Counted from the stretch's first letter, positions 1 to 9,384 are shown. The stretch: 64,000 nucleotides of DNA from Aceticella autotrophica (GCF_017357865.1 NZ_CP060096.1:372001-436000), one strand, 5' to 3'. Numbers and translations are program-made. Notes: generated from the letters alone by a model not told the origin.

Positions 1-485
1 GTAGCACATCCTCCAACCAAAAGAGTCCATCCGTTAGCTTTACCAATTAGTCCGATGTCTTTAATAGTACTTTCTGCACAAGAATTAATGCATCCGCTTA
101 CACCTATTTTCATTTTGCCCGGCATATCCATTCCGTGATAAAGCTTGTCAAGTTCCAAACCTAAACTGACGGAATCCTGTTTGCCTCTTTTACAAAAAGT
201 GGTTCCGGGACAAAACTTAATGCTGCGAACACAAATACCGATAGCATGTCCGGGTTTCATGTCCAATTCTTTCCATATATTATCTAAATCCTTTTCTTGC
301 AAACCTACTAAAGCAATTCTTTCGGCAGAGGTTAATTTAATTGCCTTAGCGCCGTATTTTTCAGCAATATCAGCAACTTTCCTTAGAATTTCAGGTGTTA
401 CTAAACCACCGGGTGTATGTGGCGCAATTGCATAAGTTTCTCCGTCTCTTTGGATAATTGCCCCTTTTTCTAATAGATCCTTCAT
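1..485 (-). CDS. Siroheme/4Fe-4S nitrite-sulfite reductase-like protein (partial)
   Basis: Only the N-terminal 161 codons are present; the gene runs off the left edge. It starts at the ATG at 485 behind a strong GGAGGG site. The translation opens MKDLLEKGAIIQRDGETYAI, and further on has CPGTTFCKRG and then GVSGCINSCAES. These cysteine clusters are typical of the 4Fe-4S/siroheme half of nitrite and sulfite reductases. The family also includes short single-repeat proteins of about 200-230 residues in anaerobes, which the compact spacing here suggests. The electron donor and substrate cannot be told from this fragment. The plus-strand frame across it is a shadow. Confidence 0.8.
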   Translation of the reverse strand, partial: MKDLLEKGAIIQRDGETYAIAPHTPGGLVTPEILRKVADIAEKYGAKAIKLTSAERIALVGLQEKDLDNIWKELDMKPGHAIGICVRSIKFCPGTTFCKRGKQDSVSLGLELDKLYHGMDMPGKMKIGVSGCINSCAESTIKDIGLIGKANGWTLLVGGCA

Positions 486-601
486 ATTTAACCCTCCTGA
501 TAATATTATTTTTATTGTGTCAAGTACTACTGTCTATTATTATTATATTATCAAATTAATTAAGAGTCAATATTCTTTAAAATAAATTTTTTATTAGTAA
601 T

Positions 602-760
602 TTATTTTTGATTTTTTTCAACCCATTTTTTTGCTTCAATTACGGAAGATTCACTGGGAAGCTTTATATTTGCTTCCTTGCTCGTCTTTTTAATATTTTC
701 TAATGAAGTATCATGTTTTTCTTTAGACCCTGTGTTAGATTTTTTACTTTTTCTTATCAT
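602..760 (-). CDS. Small DUF3787-type (spore-associated) protein
   Basis: A 52-residue lysine-rich protein. The start is set at the ATG at 760 because AAAGGAG lies just upstream; an in-frame ATG 54 nt further up lacks a site and adds an unlikely hydrophobic stretch. The pattern is a basic N-terminus, then KHDT, ANIK, P-S-E-S-x-V and a C-terminal AKKWVEKNQK. It matches my recollection of the DUF3787 family of small clostridial proteins, some of which have been reported on spore surfaces. It stands alone between the reductase fragment and the PFL gene. The function is unknown, and the family call rests on pattern only. Confidence 0.6.
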   Translation of the reverse strand: MIRKSKKSNTGSKEKHDTSLENIKKTSKEANIKLPSESSVIEAKKWVEKNQK

Positions 761-815
761 AAAAATCACTCCTTTAAAGGTATTATTATCAATGTGAATA
801 AAAATATGAATCATA

Positions 816-844
816 ATTAAAAAAAAGAGGTTAAAATCCTCTTT
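816..844 (-). terminator. Terminator of the ACT-PFL operon
   Basis: Read on the minus strand, AAAGAGG, a short A/T loop and CCTCTTT are followed at once by a run of T. It lies directly after the stop codon of the PFL gene. Confidence 0.75.
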
Positions 845-845
845 G

Positions 846-2213
846 TTAGTTGTTTAAACTGTGAAGCGGCGCAGGTATTCTGCCTCCTCTTTTTACGAAT
901 ATCTCAGAGGAAAAATTATTTACCTTCATAATCGGTGCATGTCCTAAAAGTCCTCCGAATTCGATATGGTCTCCTACTTTTTTGCCTGGCGCGGGTATTA
1001 CCCTGACGGCTGTTGTTTTTTTATTTATCATGCCTATTGCCATCTCATCGGCAATTATTGCTGATATTGTCTCTTCCGGTGTGTCACCCGGTATTGCAAT
1101 CATATCAAGACCGACTGAGCATACACATGTCATGGCTTCTAACTTTTCCAAGGAAATTGCTCCTGCTTCAACAGCACTTATCATTCCGGAATCTTCGCTT
1201 ACAGGTATAAAGGCTCCGCTTAAACCTCCCACGTATGATGATGCCATGACACCGCCTTTCTTGACGGCATCATTAAGCAATGCAAGCGCTGCTGTTGTAC
1301 CATGTGTTCCGCATTTTGAAAGCCCCATTGCTTCTAATATATTTGCGATACTGTCACCAATTTCTGGGGTTGGTGCCAGTGATAAATCAAGAATACCGAA
1401 AGAGGTATTAAGTCTCTTTGCTGCAAGTCTTCCTATAAGTTCTCCTGCCCGTGTTATCTTAAAAGAAGTTTTTTTGATCGTTTCGGATATCTGACCAAAA
1501 TCAGCCTGATTATCAAGCTTTGATAATGCTGCAAAGACAACCCCCGGTCCGCTTACTCCGACATTTATAACACATTCACCTTCACCGATACCATGAAAAG
1601 CCCCTGCCATAAAAGGATTGTCTTCTGGCGCATTACAGAAAACGACAAGTTTTGCCGCACCTATACCATCATTTTCTTTTGTAAGCATAGCTGTTTTTTT
1701 AACAATTTTCCCCATTATTGCAACAGCATCCATATTTATACCTGCTTTTGTTGTTGCTACATTAACAGATGAACATACGCGTTCGGTTGCTGCTAATGCT
1801 TCGGGAATAGAATCAATAAGATGCAGATCCCCATCAGTAAAGCCTTTATGAACCAAAGCAGAATATCCGCCGATAAAATTGACTCCAACAGCCTTTGCAG
1901 CAGCATCAAGAGTTTTTGCAACATTAACAAATTCTTCTTTGCTTTTAAGTTTATCTGCCACTATAGCTATTGGAGTAACGGAGATTCGCTTATTTACAAT
2001 AGGTATACCAAATTCTGCTTCAAGGTCGTTTGCTACTTTTACAAGGTTTTCCGCTTTTTTTGTTATTTTATCATATATTTTATTTGAAATTTCTTCATAT
2101 GAATTTCCGGTGCAATCCCTTAAACTTATGCCCATGGTTATTGTTCTTATATCAAGCTTTTCCGATTGTACCATTCTTATGGTTTCTTCTATTTCGTTAA
2201 ATGCAAATCCCAT
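846..2213 (-). CDS. PFL family protein (DUF711/UPF0210)
   Basis: 455 residues, the usual length of the PFL (UPF0210/DUF711) family. It begins [20 protein letters not shown] and carries the family's stretches [15 protein letters not shown] and GVSGPGVV, and a C-terminal [13 protein letters not shown]. The fold is related to glycyl-radical-enzyme-like barrels, but no reaction is established for the family and no glycyl-radical loop is visible here. It lies 9 bp downstream of an ACT-domain gene on the same strand, an arrangement conserved across Firmicutes and archaea that suggests joint regulation by a small ligand. Several plus-strand frames inside it are shadows. Confidence 0.93.
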   Translation of the reverse strand: MGFAFNEIEETIRMVQSEKLDIRTITMGISLRDCTGNSYEEISNKIYDKITKKAENLVKVANDLEAEFGIPIVNKRISVTPIAIVADKLKSKEEFVNVAKTLDAAAKAVGVNFIGGYSALVHKGFTDGDLHLIDSIPEALAATERVCSSVNVATTKAGINMDAVAIMGKIVKKTAMLTKENDGIGAAKLVVFCNAPEDNPFMAGAFHGIGEGECVINVGVSGPGVVFAALSKLDNQADFGQISETIKKTSFKITRAGELIGRLAAKRLNTSFGILDLSLAPTPEIGDSIANILEAMGLSKCGTHGTTAALALLNDAVKKGGVMASSYVGGLSGAFIPVSEDSGMISAVEAGAISLEKLEAMTCVCSVGLDMIAIPGDTPEETISAIIADEMAIGMINKKTTAVRVIPAPGKKVGDHIEFGGLLGHAPIMKVNNFSSEIFVKRGGRIPAPLHSLNN

Positions 2214-2222
2214 TTTTATCCC

Positions 2223-2501
2223 TCACAGTCTGTGCATTGCTCTAAATATATCTTCTTTTTGAATATCGATTTTAAGTCCCATTTGTTCACCAAGCTTATT
2301 AAGATTATGTTTCAAGGTATCAAAATCCACTGTGGAGTTTGATATGTCTACAATCATAATCATGGTAAAGATGTCTTTTAATAATGTCTGACTTATGTCG
2401 AAAATATTTACATTGTTTTCAGCCAATAACTTTGAGACTGAATAAATTATACCGACCCTGTCAATTCCAATGACAGATATAATCGCTTTTTGCACTTCCA
2501 T
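2223..2501 (-). CDS. ACT domain-containing protein (UPF0237)
   Basis: A 92-residue single-domain ACT protein. The start is the ATG at 2501, preceded by AAAGGTGG at good spacing; an in-frame GTG 9 nt upstream lies inside that site. The sequence shows the ACT beta-alpha-beta pattern: AIISVIGIDRVGIIYSVSKLL, then a second helix and IMIVDIS. ACT domains bind amino acids and similar ligands. The position directly before the PFL gene is the usual genomic partnership and suggests that it senses a ligand for that protein. It is the first gene of the two-gene operon. Confidence 0.92.
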   Translation of the reverse strand: MEVQKAIISVIGIDRVGIIYSVSKLLAENNVNIFDISQTLLKDIFTMIMIVDISNSTVDFDTLKHNLNKLGEQMGLKIDIQKEDIFRAMHRL

Positions 2502-2593
2502 GAAAACCACCTTTCGCTATATTTGTACATAGTATACTATACGACGGATATATATGCAATATCAATTTATTATCATCAATTGCATATATATTG

Positions 2594-2630
2594 AAAAAAT
2601 AATAAGGCTTTAAAAATTAAGCCTTATTAT
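2594..2630 (-). terminator. Terminator of the nitronate monooxygenase-like gene
   Basis: On the minus strand AATAAGGCTT and AAGCCTTATT form a perfect 10-bp stem followed by TTTTTT. Confidence 0.8.
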
Positions 2631-2653
2631 AAAGGATATTATTTAATTTCTTC

Positions 2654-3742
2654 TTATTTGTTCAATGCATTATTATATTCTTTTTTAAGTGTTGATATTA
2701 ATTCTTTTACAGTTGTAATCTCTTTTGCTCTGTATGCATTGGAGCCTGCGAAGGCGAAGCCATTTTCAAGGTCCCCTTTTTGAGCATTTATTAGCGCTTG
2801 TGCGATGCAGTAGGGGCTTTTTCTATAATTGCAAGAGATTATGCAGTGGAATAAGCACTTATATGGTTTTTTTTCTCCTTTATTTACATCTTCAAGGAAT
2901 TTATTTACTATTGCTCTGCCCGGCATTCCAACAGGACTTTTGATTATGCCGATATCCTCCTTTTTACAGTTGATATAAGCTTTTTTGAAATTAATTGATG
3001 CATCACATTCCTCTGTTGTTACAAAACGTGTTGCCATCTGGACACCTGAAGCTCCTAACTTAATAAATCTGTATATATCTTCACCTGTATATATGCCACC
3101 TGCAGCAATTACGGGAATAGTCTTTCCGTAACATTCTTCATATGGCTTTATTGCATTTATTACATCTACCAAGATTTTTTCAAGTGCATAATCAGGGTTT
3201 GAAATTTGTTCTACAGAAAATCCAAGATGTCCGCCTGCCTTTGGACCTTCTACAACCACAGCATTCGGAAGATAATCATATTTTTCCAGCCATCTCTTTG
3301 TAATGATATTTGCAGCTCTGCCGGATGAAACAATCGGAACAATCTTAGTGTCTTTTGTTTTATCCAAAAATTTTGGAAGGTTAAGCGGTAGTCCTGCTCC
3401 TGAAAATATGATGTCTATTCCCTCATCAATAGCTGTTTTAACCATATCGGCAAAGTTTGATAACGCAACCATAACATTTACCCCAAGGATACCCCTTGTT
3501 TTTTCCCTTGCTTTTTGTATTTCCTTCTTAAGTGCTCTGATATTAGCTTCTACATAATTTGTTGAAAAATCCTTTTCACACATACCGATTCCTGCTGTTG
3601 AAATAACACCTATTCCACCTTCATTTGCTACAGCTGATGCAAGATTATTTAAAGAAATTCCTATTCCCATGCCGCCTTGAATAATCGGTAGTTTTGCGGT
3701 CAAATTTCCTATTTTTAAGCTTTTAATATTAAAATTAAGCAT
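2654..3742 (-). CDS. Nitronate monooxygenase / FabK-like NAD(P)H-dependent flavin oxidoreductase
   Basis: 362 residues with an FMN-dependent TIM-barrel pattern: PIIQGGMGIGISLNNLASAV at the N-terminus, SGAGLPLNLP in the middle, EGPKAGGHLGF and then AAGGIYTGEDIYRFIKLGASGVQMATRF, the phosphate-binding loop of FMN. The family includes nitronate monooxygenases (2-nitropropane dioxygenases) and enoyl-ACP reductase II (FabK). GGHLG is shared by both. An extra C-terminal cysteine-containing stretch (CLFHCIISCNYRKSPYC) fits the clostridial NMO-like subgroup. No fatty-acid genes lie alongside, so nitronate detoxification is the more cautious call. Monocistronic, with its own terminator. Confidence 0.85.
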   Translation of the reverse strand: MLNFNIKSLKIGNLTAKLPIIQGGMGIGISLNNLASAVANEGGIGVISTAGIGMCEKDFSTNYVEANIRALKKEIQKAREKTRGILGVNVMVALSNFADMVKTAIDEGIDIIFSGAGLPLNLPKFLDKTKDTKIVPIVSSGRAANIITKRWLEKYDYLPNAVVVEGPKAGGHLGFSVEQISNPDYALEKILVDVINAIKPYEECYGKTIPVIAAGGIYTGEDIYRFIKLGASGVQMATRFVTTEECDASINFKKAYINCKKEDIGIIKSPVGMPGRAIVNKFLEDVNKGEKKPYKCLFHCIISCNYRKSPYCIAQALINAQKGDLENGFAFAGSNAYRAKEITTVKELISTLKKEYNNALNK

Positions 3743-4026
3743 AAAATCCTCCTTATTTCTTCTATCACAATAACTTTATCATTTATTAACAGCTAATGTC
3801 AATATAAAATTCTTATTATATTTATATTATAACATGGCAACATTGGAATGCCTAATTAAATTTCGATTATATTTATAGTATATAAATAAAACTTTATGGC
3901 AAAAATTACAAAGGATTAAAAATAGATAATTTTTGAAGATTAGGCAAGATAAATTGATTTTCAGCAAAAGAAATGCTATGATAATAATTGGTAAGAATAT
4001 CAAATAATAAAAAGGAGATGTTTGAA

Positions 4027-4359
4027 ATGGCGAATTTTCTTGAAAAGTCTATCAACTTTGGATTTGGACTTTATTCATTATCAAAAGAGAAAATAGAGAA
4101 TATGGTAGATGAACTTGTTAAGAAAGGTGAAGTTGCAAGAGAAGATGCACAGGGTGTTGTGAAAGACCTCGTAAAAAAGGGTGAAGAACAAAAAGACGAG
4201 ATTAAGAAGATATTTAAAGATGCCTTAAAGGAAACATTTGATTATATGAATATTGCCAAAAAAGAAGACTTAATAACAAAAGAGGAAATAAGAAAATTGA
4301 TACATGAAGAACTTAAAAATATACTTGATAAAGAAAAATCACAAGGAAGGCAGATGTAA
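4027..4359 (+). CDS. Phasin-like / coiled-coil helical protein
   Basis: 110 residues, started at the ATG at 4027, which has AAAAGGAGATG upstream. An in-frame start 39 nt earlier would include the ribosome site. The protein is highly charged and helical: MANFLEKSINFGFGLYSLSK, then repeated KKGEVAREDAQGVVKDLVKKGEE-type segments. This resembles the small polyhydroxyalkanoate-granule phasin-like regulator family, which is common in clostridia even without PHA synthesis. It stands alone facing the ABC operon. No catalytic residue pattern is visible, and the role is unknown. Confidence 0.7.
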   Translation: MANFLEKSINFGFGLYSLSKEKIENMVDELVKKGEVAREDAQGVVKDLVKKGEEQKDEIKKIFKDALKETFDYMNIAKKEDLITKEEIRKLIHEELKNILDKEKSQGRQM

Positions 4360-4374
4360 ATAATAAAACAAAAC

Positions 4375-4403
4375 AAGGTGGGTATATAACCCATCTTATT
4401 TTT
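4375..4403. terminator. Bidirectional terminator between convergent genes
   Basis: AAGGTGGGT and ACCCATCTT pair around TATA. There is a T-run to the right and an A-rich stretch to the left, so it can serve both the phasin-like gene and the ABC permease gene. Confidence 0.7.
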
Positions 4404-5223
4404 ATGAAACGATATATGGAAATAAAATTCCTGCGATAATTTGCATGAAAATTATTGCACAGATTAGTGTAATCCAGTCAAGTACTGTATTAATGCTATA
4501 TCCGTTTAATAGATAATTTCTAAGTAATTCAACAATATAGCTTAATGGGTTTATTCTTGACAGAACCTGGAGCCATAGAGGCATGATGCTAATTGGATAT
4601 ATGGCGTTGCTGGCAAAGAAAAGAGGCATTGTGATAACCTGACCGAACCCCATAAAACGCTCCTTACTTTTAACAATTGCGGCTAATGACATTGATAGGG
4701 AGGAAAAGAACACGGCACCGCATATTATTGTTAAAATACTTAAAATGATACCTGCAAAACTCCACTGGATTTTTATACCTATTATTAAAGCTAAGAGGAT
4801 AATAATTAACACTTGACTTATTGCCCGTATGCCTGCACTAAACGCTTTCCCTGTAACAAAGGCGAGACGGGGAACAGGGAGTGCTATTAATTTTTGCAAG
4901 ACTCCTTGGTCTTTGTCCCATATGATGTTGATGCCGTAAAAAATGGATACAAACATCATGGATTGCGCTAATATACCGGGGGTCATAAAGGTCTGGTAAT
5001 TTACATTCCCTGTTGGGATAGCTCTTATATGGGAGAGAGCCTGCCCAAAAATCAGAAGCCACAATACGGGTTGAATTGCCCTTGTAAATAGTTCCGTTGG
5101 GTCATGACGGAGTTTTTTTATTTCCATTTCTGTAATTACAATAGATGCATTAATATAATCAATTAAGGTTTTTATGATACTAACTGAAACGCTGGATTCT
5201 CTTTCGCATCTGACGCATTTCAC
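4402..5223 (-). CDS. ABC-2 type transporter permease
   Basis: 273 residues if begun at the GTG at 5223, which has a perfect AGGAGGTGA site. Longer in-frame starts would lie far inside the upstream ATPase gene. After a cytoplasmic N-terminus comes IEMEIKKLRHDPTELFTR-type sequence and six hydrophobic segments with the ABC-2 signature region (FTGKAFSAGIRAISQ, then FFSSLSMSLAAIVKSKE, then PLFFASNAIYPISIMP). It overlaps the ATPase gene by 44 bp, indicating translational coupling. It is the membrane half of a daunorubicin/DrrB-like exporter, probably for a drug or lipid. Confidence 0.9.
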   Translation of the reverse strand: MKCVRCERESSVSVSIIKTLIDYINASIVITEMEIKKLRHDPTELFTRAIQPVLWLLIFGQALSHIRAIPTGNVNYQTFMTPGILAQSMMFVSIFYGINIIWDKDQGVLQKLIALPVPRLAFVTGKAFSAGIRAISQVLIIILLALIIGIKIQWSFAGIILSILTIICGAVFFSSLSMSLAAIVKSKERFMGFGQVITMPLFFASNAIYPISIMPLWLQVLSRINPLSYIVELLRNYLLNGYSINTVLDWITLICAIIFMQIIAGILFPYIVS

Positions 5224-5980
5224 GAAAATCACCTCCTGATTCCGAATTATTTCCTGTAAAGTGAATAAATATATCCTCCAAAGATATATCATTATTTCCT
5301 GCTGCTTTTTTAAGTTCTTCCAAGGTGCCTTGTGCAACAATAAGTCCCATATTCATAATTGCTATTCTTTGGCACAATGCTTCTGCTTCTTCCATGTAAT
5401 GTGTTGTTATTAATATTGATAAGCCGTTATCTTTCTGAAGTGTTTTAAGGGCTTCCCATACATTATGGCGGGCGATGGGGTCAAGTCCAACCGTTGGTTC
5501 GTCTAAGATAAGTATTTTAGGTTTATGAAGGATTGCCTGCCCTACCTCAAGGCGGCGAACCATACCGCCGGAATATTCTTTCACAAGGCGGTTTGCAGCA
5601 TCCTTTAAATTCAGCAAATTTAATACATATTCAATCCTTTTTTCACGTTCATTTTTTGGCAGACGGAGCAATTTTGCGATGTAATATAAATTTTCATATC
5701 CTGTCAAGGTAGAATCAGCTGAAAGTGCCTGTGGAACATATCCTATAAATTTTCTTACAAGGTTGCCATATCGTCTTACATCGAAACCGGATAGTTTTAT
5801 TAATCCCGAGGTAGGGGGCAGAAGGGTTGTCAGCATTCTTATGGTTGTTGTTTTTCCCGCACCGTTTGGTCCTAAAAGCCCGAAGATTTCACCTTCTTTC
5901 ACATTAAAGCTTATGCTTTTAACAACCTCGTGATTTCCAAATCGTTTAACAAGATTAAATGTTTCAATATTCATACACAT
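5180..5980 (-). CDS. ABC transporter ATP-binding protein (DrrA/CcmA type)
   Basis: About 266 residues. The Walker A is GPNGAGKTTTIRML, the signature is EYSGGMVRRLEVGQA, the Walker B is ILILDEPTVGLDP, and the switch histidine is in LITTHYMEEAE. This is the pattern of daunorubicin-resistance-type exporters, paired with the following ABC-2 permease. The ATG at 5980 follows AAGGAG at about 12 nt; an ATG at 6001 that overlaps that site would add seven residues. The start region overlaps the end of marR, so marR, ATPase and permease form one operon. The regulator first in the operon suggests that the pump is induced by its own substrate. Confidence 0.92.
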   Translation of the reverse strand: MCMNIETFNLVKRFGNHEVVKSISFNVKEGEIFGLLGPNGAGKTTTIRMLTTLLPPTSGLIKLSGFDVRRYGNLVRKFIGYVPQALSADSTLTGYENLYYIAKLLRLPKNEREKRIEYVLNLLNLKDAANRLVKEYSGGMVRRLEVGQAILHKPKILILDEPTVGLDPIARHNVWEALKTLQKDNGLSILITTHYMEEAEALCQRIAIMNMGLIVAQGTLEELKKAAGNNDISLEDIFIHFTGNNSESGGDFREMRQMRKRIQRFS

Positions 5981-5987
5981 TATAATA

Positions 5988-6434
5988 TCACTCTCCTTCA
6001 TAATCGTGATGAGCGGCTTTTAAAACAGAAAGTATCTCTTTTAAATTATTGTTTAAGAGTGTAATATCGATATTTTTTTCGGCAGGGATATTTGATAATA
6101 AGGTGGTTCGATAATGAAGGATTTCTTCTAATAAATTATATCCTTTGTCAGTTAACAATAAAAAAACCAATCTGCGGTCATTATCATCTCTCCATCTTTT
6201 AACAAGATTATCCTCCACAAGATTATCTATCAATCCTGTTAAAGTTCCAGGGGACAACAAAAGCTCCTTTTGAAGTTGACTCATAGTTATAGGGTTATCT
6301 AAGGATAATTTATTTAAGACCCAGAATCGTGACATTGTTAAACCTTTTTTATTAAGGTGATTTTTTGTAAATAAATTTATAATGCGGCTTATTTCTCTAA
6401 GATATGTTTCTAAAACTGAAATTTCGTTTTCCAA
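5988..6434 (-). CDS. MarR family transcriptional regulator
   Basis: 148 residues with the MarR winged-helix layout: an N-terminal dimerisation helix, then ITMSQLQKELLLSPGTLTGLIDNLVEDNLVKR (helix-turn-helix) and RRLVFLLLTDKGYNLLEE (wing and following helix). The D-x-R-x3-L-L-T signature of the family is present as DDNDRRLVFLLLT. It is first in an operon with an ABC exporter, so it most likely represses that operon and its own gene until a ligand binds. It is divergent from the alkaline phosphatase gene. Confidence 0.93.
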   Translation of the reverse strand: MENEISVLETYLREISRIINLFTKNHLNKKGLTMSRFWVLNKLSLDNPITMSQLQKELLLSPGTLTGLIDNLVEDNLVKRWRDDNDRRLVFLLLTDKGYNLLEEILHYRTTLLSNIPAEKNIDITLLNNNLKEILSVLKAAHHDYEGE

Positions 6435-6511
6435 TTATATCATCTCCCAAATAATTTGGATTACGAAATAATTATATTTCAAAATAAACCGTATGTCAAG
6501 GCGTAATTTTA

Positions 6512-6565
6512 TTTACATAGATTTAACCTATATTTAATTTGATGTTAACATATTTTAAGTATAAT
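6512..6565 (+). promoter_or_regulatory. Pho-box-like repeats and promoter of the alkaline phosphatase gene
   Basis: Four hexamers lie exactly 11 bp apart: TTTACA (6512), TTAACC (6523), TTAATT (6534) and TTAACA (6545). A TATAAT -10 element lies at 6560. The Bacillus PhoP site is known as tandem TTAACA-like repeats separated by about 5 bp, one helical turn apart, next to the -10. The match and the downstream phosphatase gene make phosphate-starvation control likely. Confidence 0.75.
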
Positions 6566-6599
6566 CTTATTGAATCAAAAATTTTTTAGGAGGTTAAGT

Positions 6600-8171
6600 A
6601 TGAGAACAATTTTTAAAAGGAAATCATTTATACTGTCATTTCTGATAATAATGGTCATGTCATTATTATTAAGCGGATGCGGCAGTCAATCAAAGCAAAC
6701 GGCTTCAAGCAATACAAACAGTTATTCAGGCAAACCGGCTAAATATGTATTTTTGTTTATTGGTGATGGAATGGGTATGCCTCAAGTAAGCTCAGCAGAA
6801 ATTTATAAAGGTTCTATTGCTAAAAGTGATAACCCAAATATAAAGAAACTTGATTTTACTCAATTTCCTGCACAAGGAATGCAGACAACCTATGAAGCAG
6901 ATTCATTTATACCTGATTCGGCTTCTACAGGTACCTCAATAGCAACCGGATTTAAAACAAATGATGGTATTATAGCAATGGATCCATCAAAGAAAATTAA
7001 ATATACGTCTACTGCTGAAAAGGCAAAGGCAAATGGTATGAAAGTAGGTATTGTATCAAGTGTATCTATTGACCATGCTACCCCTGCGGTTTTTTATGCA
7101 CATAATCCATCAAGGAATAATTATTATGATATAGCAATGGAATTAACAAAAAGTAATTTTGATTATTTTGCCGGTGGAGGTTTCCTTCAGCCGAAAGGGA
7201 AAAATGGTGATAAACCTGATGTAATAGAGGAAGCGAAAAAGAATGGTTATAAATATGTAACTACTAAAGAAGATTTTCAAAAGCTTGATTCAAAGTCAGG
7301 AAAGGTGATTGCCGTAAATCCTGTTCTTGATAAGGCTAAGGCATTGCCATACAGCATTAATAACAATCAAAACAGCTTGACATTGGCTGATTTTACTAAA
7401 AAAGGCATTGAATTATTAGACAATCCAAAAGGATTTTTCATGATGGTAGAAGGAGGAAAAATCGACTGGTCAGGGCATGCAAATGACGCCGCAACAAACA
7501 TATATGATACAATGGCATTAGATAATGCTGTTGCTGAGGCAATGAAATTTTACGATAAACATCCTGATGAGACATTAATCGTTGTAACTGCCGATCATGA
7601 AACAGGCGGAATGACGATCGGTTTTGCAGGTACAAAATATGAAACATATTATGATATATTAGCAAATCAAAAAATCTCTTATGATGAATTTGATAAAAAG
7701 GTAGAGGAATACAAAAAAAGTCATACACCTGAAAACGCAAAAATTGAAGATTTGCTGCCATTAATTAAGGAAAATTTTGGTTTGACAGTTTTGACACCTG
7801 ATGAAAAAACTGCCCTTGAAAACAAAGCAAAAAATGGTGATAAAGAAGCTGCCAAACAATTACAGCTTGCTCTTAATGATCAGGATTTAAACAGTTTAAA
7901 GGCTGCCCTTGCCTTAAATATGAAGGATAAGAAAGAGAGAGGTAATGACCAACAAACGTATCTTCTATATGGAGGATATGAGCCCTTATCAGTAACATTA
8001 ACGCATATACTAAATCAGAAAGCCGGTATCGGCTGGACGTCCTATTCTCATACGGGAGTACCTGTACCGGTATATGCTAAAGGTGTAGGGCAAGAGCTTT
8101 TTCAGGGTTATTATGATAATACGGATATAGCAAAAAAATTCTTAGCTGTTATGGGTGTTTCAAAAAGTTAA
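6600..8171 (+). CDS. phoA: Alkaline phosphatase, lipoprotein
   Basis: 523 residues from the ATG at 6600 (TAGGAGGTTAAGT upstream). A lipoprotein signal ends at LLLSGCGS, so the enzyme is tethered outside the membrane. The metal- and substrate-binding motifs of the PhoA family are present in order: IGDGMGMPQ (first Asp ligand), PDSASTGTSIATG (nucleophile Ser), EGGKIDWSGHANDA, TADHETGGM and SHTGVPVPV (zinc His ligands). It releases phosphate from organic phosphoesters during phosphate limitation. It is monocistronic, with Pho-box repeats in front and a strong terminator behind. An insert of about 100 residues precedes the last His motif. Confidence 0.95.
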   Translation: MRTIFKRKSFILSFLIIMVMSLLLSGCGSQSKQTASSNTNSYSGKPAKYVFLFIGDGMGMPQVSSAEIYKGSIAKSDNPNIKKLDFTQFPAQGMQTTYEADSFIPDSASTGTSIATGFKTNDGIIAMDPSKKIKYTSTAEKAKANGMKVGIVSSVSIDHATPAVFYAHNPSRNNYYDIAMELTKSNFDYFAGGGFLQPKGKNGDKPDVIEEAKKNGYKYVTTKEDFQKLDSKSGKVIAVNPVLDKAKALPYSINNNQNSLTLADFTKKGIELLDNPKGFFMMVEGGKIDWSGHANDAATNIYDTMALDNAVAEAMKFYDKHPDETLIVVTADHETGGMTIGFAGTKYETYYDILANQKISYDEFDKKVEEYKKSHTPENAKIEDLLPLIKENFGLTVLTPDEKTALENKAKNGDKEAAKQLQLALNDQDLNSLKAALALNMKDKKERGNDQQTYLLYGGYEPLSVTLTHILNQKAGIGWTSYSHTGVPVPVYAKGVGQELFQGYYDNTDIAKKFLAVMGVSKS

Positions 8172-8193
8172 TCAGTTAAAAATTTTATGATGA

Positions 8194-8224
8194 GAAAGCG
8201 AGGAAGTTTTCCTCGCTTTCTTTA
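8194..8224 (+). terminator. Terminator after the alkaline phosphatase gene
   Basis: GAAAGCGAGGA and TCCTCGCTTTC form a perfect 11-bp stem, followed by a short T-rich stretch. Confidence 0.8.
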
Positions 8225-8247
8225 CAAGATTAAAATGGAGGAAAGAT

Positions 8248-9384
8248 ATGTTGAAGAAATTCAGAAAACCGGAAATCATTTTTACGATTATTGTTTTGAT
8301 TTTCAGTATAATTTTATTTTTAATTCCCACAGGTTTTGAAAAAGAATCTGATGGATATTTAAGAGAAAAAGGTCTTATCATTGCTACAGATAACAGCAAG
8401 ATAGTGCAGAGCGGTATTGTAAAAACAGGTACACAGGGACTTAGGGTGAAAATTCTAACTGGAAAATTTAAGGGTCAGGAATTTGAATCATCGAATCTTC
8501 TTGTTGGAAGACTTGAAATTGATAAGATGTTTGAACCGGGTGATAAAGCACTTATCACCATAAATCATTCCGGAAACAAGATAATTGCTGTAAATGTAAT
8601 TGACCATTATAGAATAAATTATGAGTTAATATTGTTTTCAATTTTTGTCTTGCTGCTTATCTATTTTGGCGGATGGATAGGTGCAAAGGCACTGCTTTCA
8701 TTTGTATTTACTGTACTTATGATGTGGAAGATATTGCTGCCTGCATTTTTAAAAGGTTTTAATCCTGTAATTATTTCCTTTATAGTTGTTGTTGTATTAG
8801 CAGCTGTAACCATCTTTCTTGTGGCAGGGATAAGCAAAAAAGCTGTCACAGCTTTTCTTGGTACAATTTCAGGTGTTATAACAACATTGATTTTTTCATT
8901 GCTGTTTGGCAATTTATTCAAGATTCATGGGGCTGTGGTACCTTTTTCAGAAACCTTGCTTTATTCAGGTTATGCACATTTAAATTTAACTCAAATATTC
9001 TTGTCAAGTATTTTTATAGCATCGGTTGGGGCGCTTATGGATATTGCAATGGATATTTCTGCAGCAATACAAGAGGTTGTAGAAAAAAAGCCTGATATAA
9101 CTTCAAGAGAGGCTATACAATCTGGTTTTAATGTGGGAAGGGTTGTAATCGGTACAATGACAACAACATTATTGTTCGCCTATTCAGGAGGTTATATTGC
9201 TCTTTTAATGGTGTTCATGGCACAGGGGACACCTGTAATTAATATTCTTAATCTCCAATATGTTGCAGCTCAAATATTGCACACATTAGTTGGCAGTTTC
9301 GGCATGATTATCGTAGCACCGTTTACGGCAATATTAGGGGGATTGTTATTTACTTTCAAGACTAAAAGAACGGTTTCTTCATAA
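8248..9384 (+). CDS. YibE/F family membrane protein
   Basis: 378 residues. An N-terminal hydrophobic anchor (IIFTIIVLIFSIILFLIPTGF) is followed by an extracytoplasmic beta-rich domain of about 100 residues and then seven to eight membrane segments. The stretches ASVGALMDIAMDISAAI, and GTMTTTLLFAYSGGYIALLMVF near the C-terminus, are those conserved in the YibE/F-like family. The function is unknown; transport has been suggested for the family. AAATGGAGGAAAG precedes the start. It follows the phosphatase gene but is separated from it by a terminator, so it is probably independent. Confidence 0.9.
   Translation: MLKKFRKPEIIFTIIVLIFSIILFLIPTGFEKESDGYLREKGLIIATDNSKIVQSGIVKTGTQGLRVKILTGKFKGQEFESSNLLVGRLEIDKMFEPGDKALITINHSGNKIIAVNVIDHYRINYELILFSIFVLLLIYFGGWIGAKALLSFVFTVLMMWKILLPAFLKGFNPVIISFIVVVVLAAVTIFLVAGISKKAVTAFLGTISGVITTLIFSLLFGNLFKIHGAVVPFSETLLYSGYAHLNLTQIFLSSIFIASVGALMDIAMDISAAIQEVVEKKPDITSREAIQSGFNVGRVVIGTMTTTLLFAYSGGYIALLMVFMAQGTPVINILNLQYVAAQILHTLVGSFGMIIVAPFTAILGGLLFTFKTKRTVSS

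Noticed and set aside
982-1494. 170-codon frame on the plus strand
   Set aside because: It lies entirely opposite the well-supported PFL gene and matches no family.
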